Source: Isoetes taiwanensis (taxonomy: Eukaryota; Streptophyta; Lycopodiopsida; Isoetales; Isoetaceae). From it: a stretch of DNA of 64,000 nucleotides. Position 1 is the stretch's first letter, and each line of letters opens with the position of its first letter. A program made the translations under genes and the position numbers. The DNA is taken from positions 10,114,099-10,178,098 of the forward strand of contig JAJEKV010000032.1 of assembly GCA_021234155.1 (NCBI GenBank), in the 5' to 3' direction. Below are positions 8,669 to 20,463 of the stretch, in pieces. The notes beneath the pieces were generated by a model. The model was not told where the DNA came from. It saw nothing but the letters and a program-made list of their open reading frames with translations, and did no database searches.

Positions 8669-10011
8669 GGGCATGCAACACACTTTACCTCTCCAACCTT
8701 CGGATTGATGTGGCGATGACAATGGTTGATCTAGCCATGATATAAAAAAGACTAGACATCATATTCCAAGACATGAAACATTCTAAGCAGAAGATTGAGG
8801 AGACTATATAACAACTCCACATTGGGACTGCGAAGATGGGTGCTAGCATTCAACAAGTTGTTCAAGCAGCTTCCATAGAGAGTCAAACACAGCAGCATCT
8901 GCGAGATATGATCAAAGCTATGGGCAAGACAAACTCTGCCAAGGACACGGACGTGGCTTCTAGGCTTCAGAGGTTGAAGGAAGGCTCCTCCTATTGATGA
9001 AGGTTATGAACATGTTATATCTGAAAGTACTAGTAAATAGGTTGTACATATTATAGAACTAGTATCTGCCTCATGAAGTAGCAGAATCTTAGTTTTGATT
9101 CTTGGCAATCGAGATCTTGATATACGAGAGATGTGCGAAATGATTACTTTGCAGGGTACTGCATGTCGATGATCATGAGCAGTTGCGCCATTGTGTGCGA
9201 GAACTGGAGAAACATATTGTGAGGTACCAAGAACTAAGCTCTCATGTCCAAGCATTTAAGACTAACATAATGGGCACTGCAATCACTGTCTACATCCAAA
9301 TGCCAGAGGCACGTCCAACAAGGCAAGCAAATACTAGCATATAAAAGCAGGCCAAAGTAGTTTCCAGCTTAGTTAGGCATCAGACCACATCAGGTCGACC
9401 AATGTTAAGACTGTAAGGACACCTTGCTATATCCATTGCTCCATTTTTCCATTCCACAAAGAATATTGGGGAGTTGCTCAAAGAGCAATAGAAGCAGAAG
9501 CACAGGTGCCACAATGTGGTGGTCCAATGGCTCCCAGAGGAGATGCAGGAGGACCTAACCACGAAGATCTAGACAACAATCCTCTCCAAGACTGTGTACA
9601 TTATCAGGGCACCCTATCTTCATAGCCAGCCACGTATTGTGAAATTCACAATGGCGAATGCAGTAATGAGAGGCGTCATACTCTGCCGAGCAACAAAATG
9701 AAAGGCACTGCCTTGTATTTAGACTATGGCCCTCACACTACTATAACAAAAGTTGCATCAATGAGAGCTGGCCGGCGTAAGAGACACATGAGATACTATT
9801 GGTGCTGCTACGCTGGTTCATGGCAATGTATGGATTTTTCGTCCACCTAACCATACCATGATAGACAATGTGCATGCTTCCTCTACAGGTGCTGATCTAA
9901 ACGTGATTAATACTACAACCCCTCAAGGTGCTGCTGATGAAGGCATAACTATTATTGTAGGTGCAATCCACCGGGGAGCAGCTCCCTCAACTGCACATGG
10001 CACCAATTCCA
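8669..10011 (+). pseudogene. LINE copy A, ORF1-like remnant
   Basis: DNA between the LTR element and the endonuclease remnant. It continues the ORF1 stub, as expected from the duplication GGGCA joining both sides. The text contains many stops but has coding-like stretches rich in Gln, Lys and Ala. It lies where copy B has the coiled-coil and C-terminal part of ORF1. No single frame can be followed. Confidence 0.4.
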
Positions 10012-10490
10012 AATAAGGATTGTGCCTACATATAGCCTCTTGGAATTGTAGGGGCTTTCCTGGCAGAAGCGGACAGCTTGAATCTATAGCTAAGAATATG
10101 GATTTCATTTTGAAACATGGGAACAAGATGGTTGGAGGACAATGGAATTGCCAGGCTATCACCATTATTCATTGTTCAATGAGCGCAAGGGCAAGCAGGG
10201 GGCATAGCAGAATAGCCTGCTATTATAAGACATCATTGGCACCTTCAGTTTCCTTACAAAAAACATGCACGCACAATTGCTATATATGGGTAAGGATGCA
10301 AAACCAATGTGGAATGTGGAAAAGCCTTTATGTGGCCGCATGTCATTTCTCGCATATAGGCTCCAACTTCTGTATATGCATTTAGATGTAAATAAAATGG
10401 ACTCATATGCCGATCTATAGGATGATGTTTAGCAACACATGCAACTGGACATGTGATGTTAGCTGGAGGTTTCAACACACGCACAGCAAA
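10012..10490 (+). pseudogene. LINE copy A endonuclease remnant
   Basis: Matches the start of the endonuclease of copy B: ATTGTGCCTACATATAG here against ATTGTGCCTCGCATGG at 56679, followed by the paired text TTGGAATTGTAGGGGCTTTC and ACGGAATTGCCGGGGCTTCC. The remnant reads SWNCRGFPGRSG and ends LAGGFNTRTA, where the catalytic GDFN has become GGFN. The (GAAAAAA)n array begins straight after this motif. Several stops are present. Confidence 0.65.
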
Positions 10491-10627
10491 AAAGAAAAAA
10501 GAAAAAAGAAAAAAGAAAAAAGAAAAAAGAAAAAAGAAAAAAGAAAAAAGAAAAAAGAAAAAAGAAAAAAGAAAAAAGAAAAAAGAAAAAAGAAAAAAGA
10601 AAAAAGAAAAAAGAAAAAAGAAAAAAG

Positions 10628-10726
<99 letters not shown>

Positions 10727-10781
10727 AAAAAGAAAAAAGAAAAAAGAAAAAAGAAAAAAGAAAAAAGAAAAAAGAAAAAAG

Positions 10782-10818
<37 letters not shown>

Positions 10819-10853
10819 AAAAAGAAAAAAGAAAAAAGAAAAAAGAAAAAAAG
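10490..10853. repeat. (GAAAAAA)n heptamer array with long poly-A cores
   Basis: About 360 bases: blocks of the 7-base unit GAAAAAA separated by two pure A runs, about 95 bases at 10629-10724 and about 34 bases at 10783-10816. It gives long false open frames coding for poly-lysine or poly-phenylalanine. The length is prone to assembly error. Confidence 0.95.
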
Positions 10854-10859
10854 AGCGGG

Positions 10860-12440
10860 AGAGAGAAAAAAAACTAAAAAAATTCAACCGTCCAATGACG
10901 TACAACAATTTTAAATAGCATAAGATATTTGGCCATACATGTCAGCTGACGACCGCCACTCTGTCATGTAATTTTGAAGGTAGTTGACTAGATGTGTAAC
11001 ATATTGACTTGCTTATTTGCAATGGTTTTTCATAATGGCCTGGTAGTGTCAGACCTACAACTTAGGGCAGAGGATAAAGGGCACAAATGGCACATGCACA
11101 AAGTGTCACGACACATAAATGGCACATATTTATACCTATTTTTGTAGTAGTGAAGCCAGACCAAGTTTGAGTTTTTTCATAATGGCTTGTGGAGCACTTG
11201 AAGATCTTGAATATAATGGAATATTTGCAAAAGGTTTAAAAAGTACACTCCCATATGATCTTTTCAATTTATAAATATGTGTCTATTATGCCCCTTAGGC
11301 ATTAGAATATGCCCATGCGAGGGTTTACATTTAAGGGGCAGAGTATCATCACACCAAATTTACACCATATTTTTCCATATCTCCTTCGACGTGTGAAGGT
11401 CGAGCTGATAGCCGAGAATCAAGGCTACATGATGATTGCTGCAATGTGAGTTCCTCAAAACAGGTAAATCGATTCCATTTTCTTTTTCTTTTCTTTTTTT
11501 GATTGAATATAGGTCATGTGGCAGAGCATCACTGGTCTAAATGCCAATATGCATAACTGGAGACTGTTTGAAGCGAGTGCAATGCCTCTAAGAACTGTTC
11601 GAGCATTGCTCCTACACCAATGATATAGACACCAATGGGGCAACGAAAGATGAGCAGGCACCACCACAGAGCACAACCCAACCGGATGGGACTAAAGTTG
11701 AATGATCTAAATTGGGATAGACAATCATTTAAGGTTGAGATAAAATAAGGTTAACCATGCGGTGGAACAAATATAAATTTCTTTCTTGGCAATTAACTTT
11801 ACACTAAAATCGGGATACATCACCATTGCACAATAAAACTATAAGGAAAACATTCTCAAACCTTGTTACTTGTTACTGATTACTTGAAGTGTTCCATGGG
11901 CAAGACCTCTTAAACCATAGCATAGAGACTGAAGAAGCGGAAGGAATTGAACCCTCCAACATTATTTGTGGTTCTACAAGCCATGAACTTAACCTACAAC
12001 CTCAAAAATAACAACAGGGGACAAAATGACCAAAACTAGCTAAGCTTGCAAAACACACATATTAATTAGTTCTCTTTTGCTGCTTGTCTAGAAGCTACTA
12101 GCGATGGTCATTCGATTCTGGAAGAAACCAAAGACAAGATTGGAAGAAACCGTTTGAATAATTTCTGCTCTCTGTGCCAATGCCCTCGGCAAGTTTGACT
12201 GTTTGCGTTGCTTTTAGCACAACCCTAAATAAAAAAAATACCTAACCCAAAAAATAGAAATATCCAAATTAAACATTGCCACATTTTTTATGTTATCTAC
12301 TTATTTTAGAAGGCTACCTTGAAAAGCAATTTTGTATGCTTGGATCAAACCAGCCTAGCGACATCATTTTTCTACTATTTTTCATATGAATATATCATCT
12401 AACTATTCAAAATCTTATATTATCCCATACATTTTCAAAA
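10860..12440. other. Unassigned DNA
   Basis: No gene recognised. The phrase TTTTTCATAATGGC occurs at about 11025 and 11173. A stretch around 11290-11345 has GCCCCTTAGGCATTAGAATA and then AAGGGGCAGAG, which may be part of a degraded repeat. Open frames are short. Confidence 0.3.
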
Positions 12441-12882
12441 GGGAAGATTACCAAAATACCATTAAAGTTTGCCAAAATTACCAAAATGCCACTAAACCCA
12501 GTGGTATTTTGGGAAAATTGGCAATAACATTTTTTCAATGATCTAAATGCAAATGTGCCCTTCAGATAAATTGTAGATTAAGCTGAGATATTTCCAACAA
12601 GCATAAGATCATTCAGTTCTAAGACCACAATCTCAAGTTATGAGATTTTTCATTTCTCAAATTCTGAAGAACTCAAGAGCTTATAACTTGAAATTTCCAT
12701 ATCCAATCAAGACGATCTTATGCTTGTTGGAAAGATCTCAGCTTAATCTACAATTCTTCTGAAGGGCACATTTGCATCCAGATCATTAAAAAAAATATTG
12801 CCAATCTTCCCAAAATACCACTGGGTTTAGTGGCATTTTGGTAATTTTGGCAAACTTTAATGGTATTTTGGTAATCTTCCCT
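12441..12882. mobile_element. Mutator-type foldback MITE
   Basis: A 442-bp palindromic element. It starts GGGAAGATTACCAAAATACC and ends with the reverse complement (GGTATTTTGGTAATCTTCCC) plus one T. The arms of roughly 180 bp pair almost throughout, including blocks such as TTGGAAAGATCTCAGCTTAA against TTAAGCTGAGATATTTCCAA. A 9-bp duplication TTTTCAAAA flanks it (12432-12440 and 12883-12891). A 9-bp duplication with long GGG-starting inverted repeats is typical of plant Mutator-like elements. No transposase is encoded. Confidence 0.88.
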
Positions 12883-12891
12883 TTTTCAAAA

Positions 12892-14110
12892 TTGCATAAC
12901 CTTATCATGCAAAACCTAGGGACTCCACACGTGGCGCCTCTATTAACATTGCATTTAAATTCTCCATTCCTTATCTAAGGAATAATCCATGCAACTAAAT
13001 AGTTAGCCTCTAGTCTTAACTTGCAAACTTCTTCGGAATGATTTTTCCCATAGTCTGATAGTCTTGCAGCTATCCCAGCCACCCTGTGACCCACTGGCTG
13101 TACTCTCATCCATAGTCTGATTATGGGTTTATGGTCTGCCAACTATTCTAATCACCTCGTGTCCCCCTAGTGGTACTCCCTGATAGAGAATACAGACCGT
13201 ACTAAACAAGCAAAATCGTTTAAGTGAACTTGCTTGGCTCCTGTAGTCAATTTTGGAAGCCAATAAAGTAGGACTTCTTATTTGAGTGTCCAAAATTTTA
13301 ATATTGAATGCTCAACTTTGCCCTTCAATGTTCCACTTTGTGTACTTCAAGTGATGGATTTGGTTAAGCTTAGGGTTTAGTAGGGTTCTTTCCTATGATC
13401 ACTTGTCGTGATTGACTTTGTTCAAGAACCTTCTTGGGCATGATTCTTATCCACTTTGAAAGGTTCTCCAATGTGGGACATAATTCTTTCAGTCAATCCC
13501 ATAAGAGGAATTCTCTATGCTTGGCATTATACTAGTAAACGGGTTAGCAAGACAATTTAGCAAGATGTTGCTATTTAAAAGAAGGCTAAAGAAGGTTCCA
13601 ATCCCCCACTGATCCAAAAATCATTGGTGTTGCTCTCCCTAAAAGTTCCAATTTAAACAATAAAGAAGAGGCAACGTTGGCGTAAATCAGGAACTCGTCC
13701 AGTAAGCGACAGGAAAAAACCTTGAAAAATGGCAAAATCAGTTGGGTAACCCCAAAAAAAGGTGGACACTTTTGGCAGATAAGCATGAAAAAAGAAGGCA
13801 CGAACATCTCACTTTGCACAAAATATTACAAGCTAGATCCAATGTCAAGATACTTTTCAGATTCGTCAGCTTTGTCTACATCATGGTCGGACAGAGGATT
13901 GTGTCCAGCTGCTAATAGAAGAGCTATTAAGAATTCTATAACTTCCCACGTTCGAGAAACAAGTGATTTGATGCTCGTTGCAAAGAGCGTAGACGCTAGT
14001 TTAGAATGGTAATTGATCTCACACTCAAGTAGCAGAGGATCAAACAATACAATGCTTTTCTCAACAACAAGAAAGCATAGCATGTTGCATAACATTAGCA
14101 GAAACTATTT
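12892..14110. other. Unassigned DNA, possibly exon-like in part
   Basis: No gene recognised. At 13586-14095 both strands have modest open frames. The minus frame around 13826-14095 reads SLVSRTWEVIEFLIALLLAA, and the plus frame reads SRYFSDSSALSTSWSDRG. Neither has a family I know. A CGTGTCCCCCTAGTGG block near 13158 recalls LTR-type sequence but has no partner here. Confidence 0.25.
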
Positions 14111-14114
14111 TACT

Positions 14115-14460
14115 TCCTGGACCTATACATTGATCAACTTGAGGATTGGCTCACTCAGCATGGAGGTGGAGGGCTCTGGATCACTCACTATATTATTTTG
14201 CAGTTGATATACACAGATGATGTAGATCTCTTAGCACCCACTCTGACAAGTATGCAGCAACATCTTAATGCACTGAGTACCTTAATGCCCGTCAATTTGG
14301 CCAAGACCAAGGAACTTCTGATATCATCTTCAAAGCTATATAGGTAGCCTTGCTTCATTTATCAAGGCCAAAATGTAAAACTGGTGCAAACATACAAATA
14401 CCTTAGGGTGGAGTTCATTATTACCACTTACTTGGATACTTGTATCAAAAAATGGGTAAT
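14115..14460 (+). pseudogene. LINE copy A reverse transcriptase fragment
   Basis: Starts CTATACATTGATCAACTTGA, matching TTACATTGATCAATTGAGA at 58694 in copy B. It contains the catalytic box as TDDVDLLAPT, then LNALSTLMPVNLAKTKELL and YKYLGVEFI, the usual order after YADD in this LINE type. It is cut by a gypsy LTR at 14461. Confidence 0.75.
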
Positions 14461-14556
14461 TGCGATGGGCCTGCTGAGTTGACCCTCCTAGCAACTCGGG
14501 ATCTTGTCTAACTTGCAAAAAAACTAGATCTAAGTTGGTATAAAAGCAATAGTATT
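14461..14556 (-). repeat. Gypsy left LTR, piece 1
   Basis: Starts TGCGATGGGCCTGCTGAG, matching TGTGACAAACCTGCTGAG at 36091; most differences are transitions. It ends in AAGCAATAGTATT, the duplicated target of L1-c. Confidence 0.85.
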
Positions 14557-14797
14557 GAGGGAACATCTCGAATAGGATGAGCGATGGCGCTAGGGTTTGA
14601 GGCGCTCAGGTAAGGTAGAACAGAATGTGTGGAATGGCAGCTACAGTGACTCTTGGGCCTGCGGGCCAAGGGTTGAGACAGGGACAGGGTGATTAAAGGA
14701 ACAGTGGATCCGTGGGTGGGCCACGGATAGGTAGTGAATCGACAGGGAATGAGAAAGAGACCGTACGGAAGGGAGGGGATCTAGAGTATTTAACAGA

Positions 14798-16769
14798 ATG
14801 TCAGAATCATTGCAAAGGGAGATGATTGACTACATGAAAAGCATAGTTCTTGGATTTGACAAGGAAAATCCTAAACCCAAAAACTTCTTTGCGGTTGGAG
14901 ACTGGCTGATCCCGATGGCGTCTTCCCAGCTGAACAGACAATCTAAAGGGAAGGAGCCGGAGCAGAAGACAAGGATGCAAAAGGGTCGATCACTAATACA
15001 AATGCAGAGCAACTTGGTTGGCCCGATTTTGCAAAAAATCAATGAAGAACAGAGGGCAATGCTGAAAGAGGAGGAACTCAGAATCAGGCCAGAATTTAAA
15101 GGTATCCCCTCCCTCAATCATCTTTGCATTCCAAATAGACTTAGTGACTTGCAGGAAAAGGCGGTCATTGGATGCATCAGGCATGAAGGAGTGAAACTTT
15201 ATGTGCTGAAAAATGAAATTTTGAAGATGGACAGAGCACTATCAATTACAGGAGTCTACTGGCTCGAGTTTCCCTTCTTTGTGGTTGAATGTGGTGATTC
15301 AAACTCGGTCCAATTCCTCTTAAAACAGGGAACCATTTACAGGGCAAACACTCAATTCTATTTCCAGAAATGGAACCCGAAGTTTGTTCCCCAAGCTTTG
15401 GAAGAGCTTTATCACCCGGCCTCCTGCTCTGTACAAGGTTTAAAACCCACGTACTGGCATGAGGATCTTTTCAAAAGGCTTTTCCAAAGCCTAGGCCAAT
15501 ATATCGGATGTGACAAAGTTGCTGAGAGAGCTCCGAGAGTATGGATTCAACTTGACATTTTAAAACCCATACCCAATCAACTTATTTTGGTACACCTCGA
15601 AAATTGAACCTCCAGTGGTTTGTCTCCCAAATCCATGCAATATCTGTGGTCTCAGGTTGCATGGAGGCGGAGTATGTAAAGGCTCTTGGGCTAAGAAACA
15701 AGTTCCAAGGCAGCAATATCAAGAGCAGAGGACCATGAAGGATGTCCCCATCCCAGACATTAACAAGGAGGAATGGAGTATTCCCAAGAATAAGAGGAAG
15801 AATACAAATGGAAGTGCAAGAAGAAAAGCCAGAAAGCAAAAAGAAAAAGCTGAGAAGGAGTCTAAGCAACAGGGTGCTCTTGAAATGAAGAAAACAAGAC
15901 AGGAATGGAAAAAAGTACAACAAAATATTAAATTGGCAAACGGATTCAAAGTCTTAGTCAACCCTGAGGACAGTAAGGACCAGTCAACTGACCATGTGGA
16001 AGAACAGGTCACAAGTCAGACTATTGTTCCCCTAACTCCAGCTGGCCAGGTAGTGGATCTGATCTCCAGTCAGACCATTGTCCCTCTAAGCCCAGATGGT
16101 TATATGGACCAATCACAAATGCTTATAAGTCCAATGGGCCAGGAAAACCTTATGGCAATCCCTGTAACTCCATGTCACCTGACACATGGCCAGGAAAATC
16201 ATAAAGTAATCCCTGTAACTCCCAAAGGCCAAGATAATGTGATGGTTCCTGATAAGGGGAAACATATGGCTATGGAAAAAAGCTCCATCAAAGAGGACAT
16301 GCCAATAAGGTCTCACACACTCACAATTAGAGATGGTCAACCTAATGACCATCCCATATCACCAACTCAAGAATCAACTGAAATTTGTCAGGGGGGTGAA
16401 CATGTGGGTGAATGCTCCAAGGGCATTAAATCTTCCAAGCTTCAGAATGAGGAGTCTCCTTCAACTCCAGATCAGCAACAAACTGAGACAGATTCTTTTG
16501 AGGCTTTGCTAAATATTATGGAAAAGGAAGTTGAAGATGAACAGCAAACAACAGCTTATAAGTTCTTCACTAGATCTCCCATGGAGATATCTGATAGTGA
16601 GGGATTGAATGGGACAGAAGAAATACAGTTCTCTGAAGACACAAGGGATGAGAAAGAACAATTCTTCACCCCACTTCCTGCTAAAAAGAGCAAGAAGAAA
16701 GTACAATTCCTGGAGGACAGTCCAGCTCTTAACCTCAAGATACAAGAAAGGAAGAAATATCCAGCTTAA
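14798..16769 (+). pseudogene. LINE ORF1 (L1-c), one frameshift
   Basis: RNA-binding ORF1 protein in two frames: 14798-15607 and 15615-16769, shifted at about 15608. The first part has a plant LINE DUF4283-like domain (GVYWLEFPFFVVECGDSNSV; PTYWHEDLFKRLFQSLGQYI). The second begins with the zinc knuckle CNICGLRLHGGGVC (C-x2-C-x4-H-x4-C). A long disordered stretch rich in Lys, Glu and Gln follows, with two or three copies of a TIVPL(T/S)P motif. The stop at 16767-16769 is immediately followed by the ORF2 ATG at 16770. The shift breaks the protein just before the knuckle. Confidence 0.8.
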
Positions 16770-19576
16770 ATGAAGATAGTCACATGGAACATGAGGGGAA
16801 TCAAGGCCCCCTCAAGAGAAAAAGAGCCTTGGTAGCTATAAGGGAAATGAAGGCTGATATAATTCTCCTGCAGGAACACAGAGTTCCCGAGTTTGAGTCA
16901 ACTAGGCTTGGAAGTTGGATCCTTCCAAACAGTTTCTCTATATGGTCAGCTGCTGATGGAACCAAAGGTGGTACCTGTACAATCTGGAATGGTCAGCAAG
17001 CTAAACTTACATTTAAACATCCCAAAGGCAGGTGGACTGTGGTTGTGCTGGAAACTGAAGGTAAGGAGATTGCTGTCATTAATGTCTATGCCTCAACAGA
17101 CTCGGCTGAAAGGGAAGAACAGTGGTCTCAAATTCTAAATTGGGTGGAAACACATTAACAATTCAACAATTTTCTGTTAGCTGGGGACTTCAACAACACT
17201 CCCATTTGGGATCAGAAGCTAGGGAAAAAGCTGAACATGGCTAAAAAGGAGAGATTAGTATGGGACAAGCTGATGAATTTCTTCTGTTATATTCCTCCTT
17301 CCTCTTCTAATGTCTTCTCTTGGAGCAACAAAAGAAAGGGAGAAGAAAGGACATATTGCCTCTTGGATAGATTTTATCTATGCAATAAGACACTTCCAGC
17401 ATGGGATAATGTCATTTGCTATGGAGATCCAAGCAATTCCATATCAGATCACTTCTCCCAGTTTCTCCAAAATGTGGTTGTCACCACAAGAGGGGGAACC
17501 AACAACCCTTTCAAACTCAACACCAGCCTGTTAAATATGAAAAGTTTCTGTAGTTCTTTCAAGGAATTCTATATTTCTTTACCACAGGTTACTAAGACAG
17601 GTTCTATGTCCACCTTTGTGGAAAAGATAAAGGCTGTTAAAGGATGGATTAAGAATTGGGGGAAAAATTGGTCAATAAACAGAGAAAAAAAAAATGGAGA
17701 TATACAAGGAAATGAGGCAGATTAGGGAGCAGCTATTCACGAGGAAAAATGACACCACACTACAGAAGAAAGAAGAAGAGCTGGAAATAAAGGTGAAGTT
17801 GGTTGAGGAAAATGAAGCCAGGGCTCTATCAATCAAAAGTAAGAGCAAATACATCAACTTTATGGACAGAGGAAATTCATCCTTCTTTTTTAGGGAAGCT
17901 AAAAATAGGATTCTGAATAACAGTATTGGCAAAGTTAAAACAGAGTCTGGTGCAGTATTGGAGGAGCAGAAACACATTGAAGATTTCTTCTATGGGAAAT
18001 ATGCAGACCTTTTCTCTGAGAAAGTGGTTGACCCAATGGATTTGCATTCCTTCTTTAATGATATCCCAGCATCTGAGCCAATTCAAGATGAGGAGATATT
18101 AGCAGCTCCACAGGAGAAGGAAATCTGGGAAACTTTGAAGTCAATGGAAGCAGGGAAAAGTCCAGGCCCAGATGGTCTGCCCCCAGAATTCTACATTGAA
18201 TTTTGGGAGGTTATGAAGGATGATCTATTAACCTTCATACAAGGGGCTTGGAAAGCTAATGCACTCCATCCTGCAATTAATGCTGGCCATATTGCTTTAA
18301 TTCCCAAGGTGGAACATCTTGAGAGTTTTGGGGACTGGAGACCAATCTCCCTTACCAACACCTCCTACAAGATTTTGGCAAAGATTCTGGCAAATAGGAT
18401 AAAAAGTCTTTTATTGAAGACCATCAATCCATGTCAATCTGCTTTCCTTCCTGGGAGAAGCATTCTGGACAATTACATAGGAGCATCAGAAGGTTTACAC
18501 TGGAACAAGCTCTCTGGTAAGAAATGTATGCTCCTCAAGCTTGATTTTAAAAGGGCATATGATACAATCAACTGGCGTTTTCTTCACAAAGCCATGATAC
18601 ATCTGGGTTTCTCTGAAGCAGTATATCAAAGGGTGCTCAGCCTCAACCACACAGCCTCCTCTGCCCTTTTAATTAATGGGAGCCCCTCCAAACTTTTCAA
18701 ATGTCAAAGAGGGGTAGGACAGGGATGCCCTTTGGCTCCCTATCTTTTCCTGGTGGTAGCCGAAATTGTTACTAGACTAGTGACTGAATTGCATATCAAG
18801 AGACAAATTAACTGCCTCCAGCTGCCTCACTGTAGCCCTCAACAAAAAGATTATTTTCTAATGATGCAGTATGCTGACGACACTTTTGTCTTCCTCAAAG
18901 ATGGAGATGCAAGTCTAGTCAACTTCCTGGAGGCTATGGACAAATTTGGGAAAGTCTCAGGTATGGAATTGAATAGATCTAAATGTGCCATCATTCTGGA
19001 CTCTACACAAGCAGTCCTGTCCAACATCAAAGTCATGGGTCCAAATCAGGCCACAAAAATATTGGGAATCCCTTTGGCTCTCAATAATACTGTTAATGGA
19101 CTTTGGGAGCCCATTGTAAACAGAATCAAAAAGAAACTGCAGGCTTATCCTTCATCACTGTCCTTGGCAGGCCGGGTGGAAATAGCAAACTCTGTTATTG
19201 CCAGTACCTATGTTTATTTTTCATCTGCAATTGTGGCAGATAAATACTCTTATAATCAGGTGGAGGCTGCTATAAGGAGATTCCTATGGCAGGGGAGCCA
19301 CAGGGTAGCATGGAAGGATCTGACAAAGCCTAAGAAGTTAGGTGGTCTGAGATGTAAATCCCTCTTTGTTCAAGCTCAAGCCTTGGCTGCCAAACTGATT
19401 TGGAGGGCTATTTACAGTAACAGTCCTTCTCCAGCTATCAAGCTAATAAGATATTGGGTGGAAGTTTCTACACCAGTTGGTAGTCAAACTCTCACTCATC
19501 TCCTGCCAGATTCAGCTTTCTTTCAGCTAAATCCAGGCCCAGGAACATCACAAATGCTAAGAAGAACATTGGAGAC
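16770..19576 (+). pseudogene. LINE ORF2, first part (L1-c), split by L1-d
   Basis: Endonuclease-reverse transcriptase. It opens MKIVTWNMRGIK at 16770; a shift near 16803 moves coding to the frame of GPLKRKRALVAIREMKADII. A TAA at 17156-17158 lies just before LLAGDFNNTP, the endonuclease catalytic motif, in the same frame. A second shift occurs in the A-run at about 17684-17693. The reverse transcriptase then runs open to the insertion: GKSPGPDGLPPEFY, LDFKRAYDT, GVGQGCPLAPY and YADDTFVF (YADD at residues 393-396 of the frame starting 17694). The protein stops at RRTLET, where the L1-d poly-T begins. Its continuation WNQASLCF lies at 27495 onward. Confidence 0.88.
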
Positions 19577-19878
19577 TTTTTTTTTTTTTTTGAGAGAGAG
19601 AAAGAAGCTTTTTAGTCATTAATTATAGAAAACAATTACATATTGTCATAGGCATATCCAAAATGATAAGCCAAAATATTCAAGCTAGTAATAATAATAA
19701 AAGTTTTAAGTAGCTTGAAATAGCAGGAACTCGAAAATTCTGGAATTTAGCAGAACAAAAGGGATCAATGTGTATAGATCCAAGAAGTCTGTCTAGAAGT
19801 AATCCAAAACTCCTTAGCAGCTGATCCTCTGTAGAAAGACAGAATATGTGAAGTATTGAACCTGGTAAAAGAAAAAAG

Positions 19879-20463
19879 TCAGACGTTATAGGAAGTCAAG
19901 AAGTGGAAATGGTCTCGAATGAAAGGCTGGTAAATGGGGATTTGATTGTTCCCCCAGTCAACCAACTCAATGAGTCTAACAGAGTTGCAGGTGGCCATAA
20001 GATGGATCAGGGTCCCAAAGCAATCTGCACGTCCCCTATGATAATAATAACTCTCTCTGTAGAGTTCAAACTGGGCATCTGTCATTTCTCTGCCATATCT
20101 ATACATGAACCACCATATTGCTGTCATAAGGTGAGTACCTTTACAAAATTCTTCTGCCCAAAGAACTTCCCTTTGTGGAACCTCACTTAATCTATCCATT
20201 AGCTGCCCTTTAACTGTCCCAGTCCAGAAACTGTCATCATGATTAAACTGAAATGTATCATTCCTGTTTGTTTCCAGTCTTGCCATTATATTCTCTTCAG
20301 CACTGTCATATTGGAGATCAAGCTTGAACTTGCAATTCCAAAGGTAATCTAGCAACAGAAGCATCTGAATTAGAAACATGATCATGACAATAAAGTTTAA
20401 AGCTATTAAAGGCACCAGCAAAGTTTCCAAGCAGATTCCATTTGTTGTCATATTTTTCAGCAT
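19879..20463 (-). CDS. Third ORF downstream of ORF2 (L1-d)
   Basis: 194-codon frame overlapping the last 146 bases of ORF2 in another frame. The likely real part begins at the internal MARLETNRNDTFQFNHDD and runs to FHFLTSYNV. It contains LWAEEFCKGTHLMTAIWWFM and ELYRESYYYHRGRADCFGTL, a stop-free, protein-like composition, then IHLMATCNSVRLIELVDWG. It sits in the same place as the third ORF of L1-c but I see no clear sequence match. Unknown family. Confidence 0.4.
   Translation of the reverse strand: MLKNMTTNGICLETLLVPLIALNFIVMIMFLIQMLLLLDYLWNCKFKLDLQYDSAEENIMARLETNRNDTFQFNHDDSFWTGTVKGQLMDRLSEVPQREVLWAEEFCKGTHLMTAIWWFMYRYGREMTDAQFELYRESYYYHRGRADCFGTLIHLMATCNSVRLIELVDWGNNQIPIYQPFIRDHFHFLTSYNV

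Larger units (their letters stand above)
5930..14460 (+). mobile_element. Second-type LINE, copy A, decayed and interrupted
   Basis: Relics of the same LINE family as copy B (55.0-60.2 kb). The ORF1 start (5930-6042) reads MVAKLILG, against MAAKLLLG at 55036 in copy B, and both share the block KEARAK. Further ORF1-like DNA is at 8669-10000, an endonuclease remnant at about 10012-10490 and a reverse transcriptase piece at 14115-14460. It is broken by the LEA-carrying LTR element, the (GAAAAAA)n array and an unassigned 3.3-kb stretch containing a MITE. Its right end is cut by a gypsy LTR at 14461. All parts carry stops or shifts. Confidence 0.7.

Noticed and set aside
10407-10914. Long lysine-rich or phenylalanine-rich open frames on both strands
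   Set aside because: They are translations of the (GAAAAAA)n and poly-A array; open only because the repeat contains no stop codon.
13586-14095. Host exon
   Set aside because: Both strands are open, no splice-site pattern or known domain; left as unassigned rather than called.
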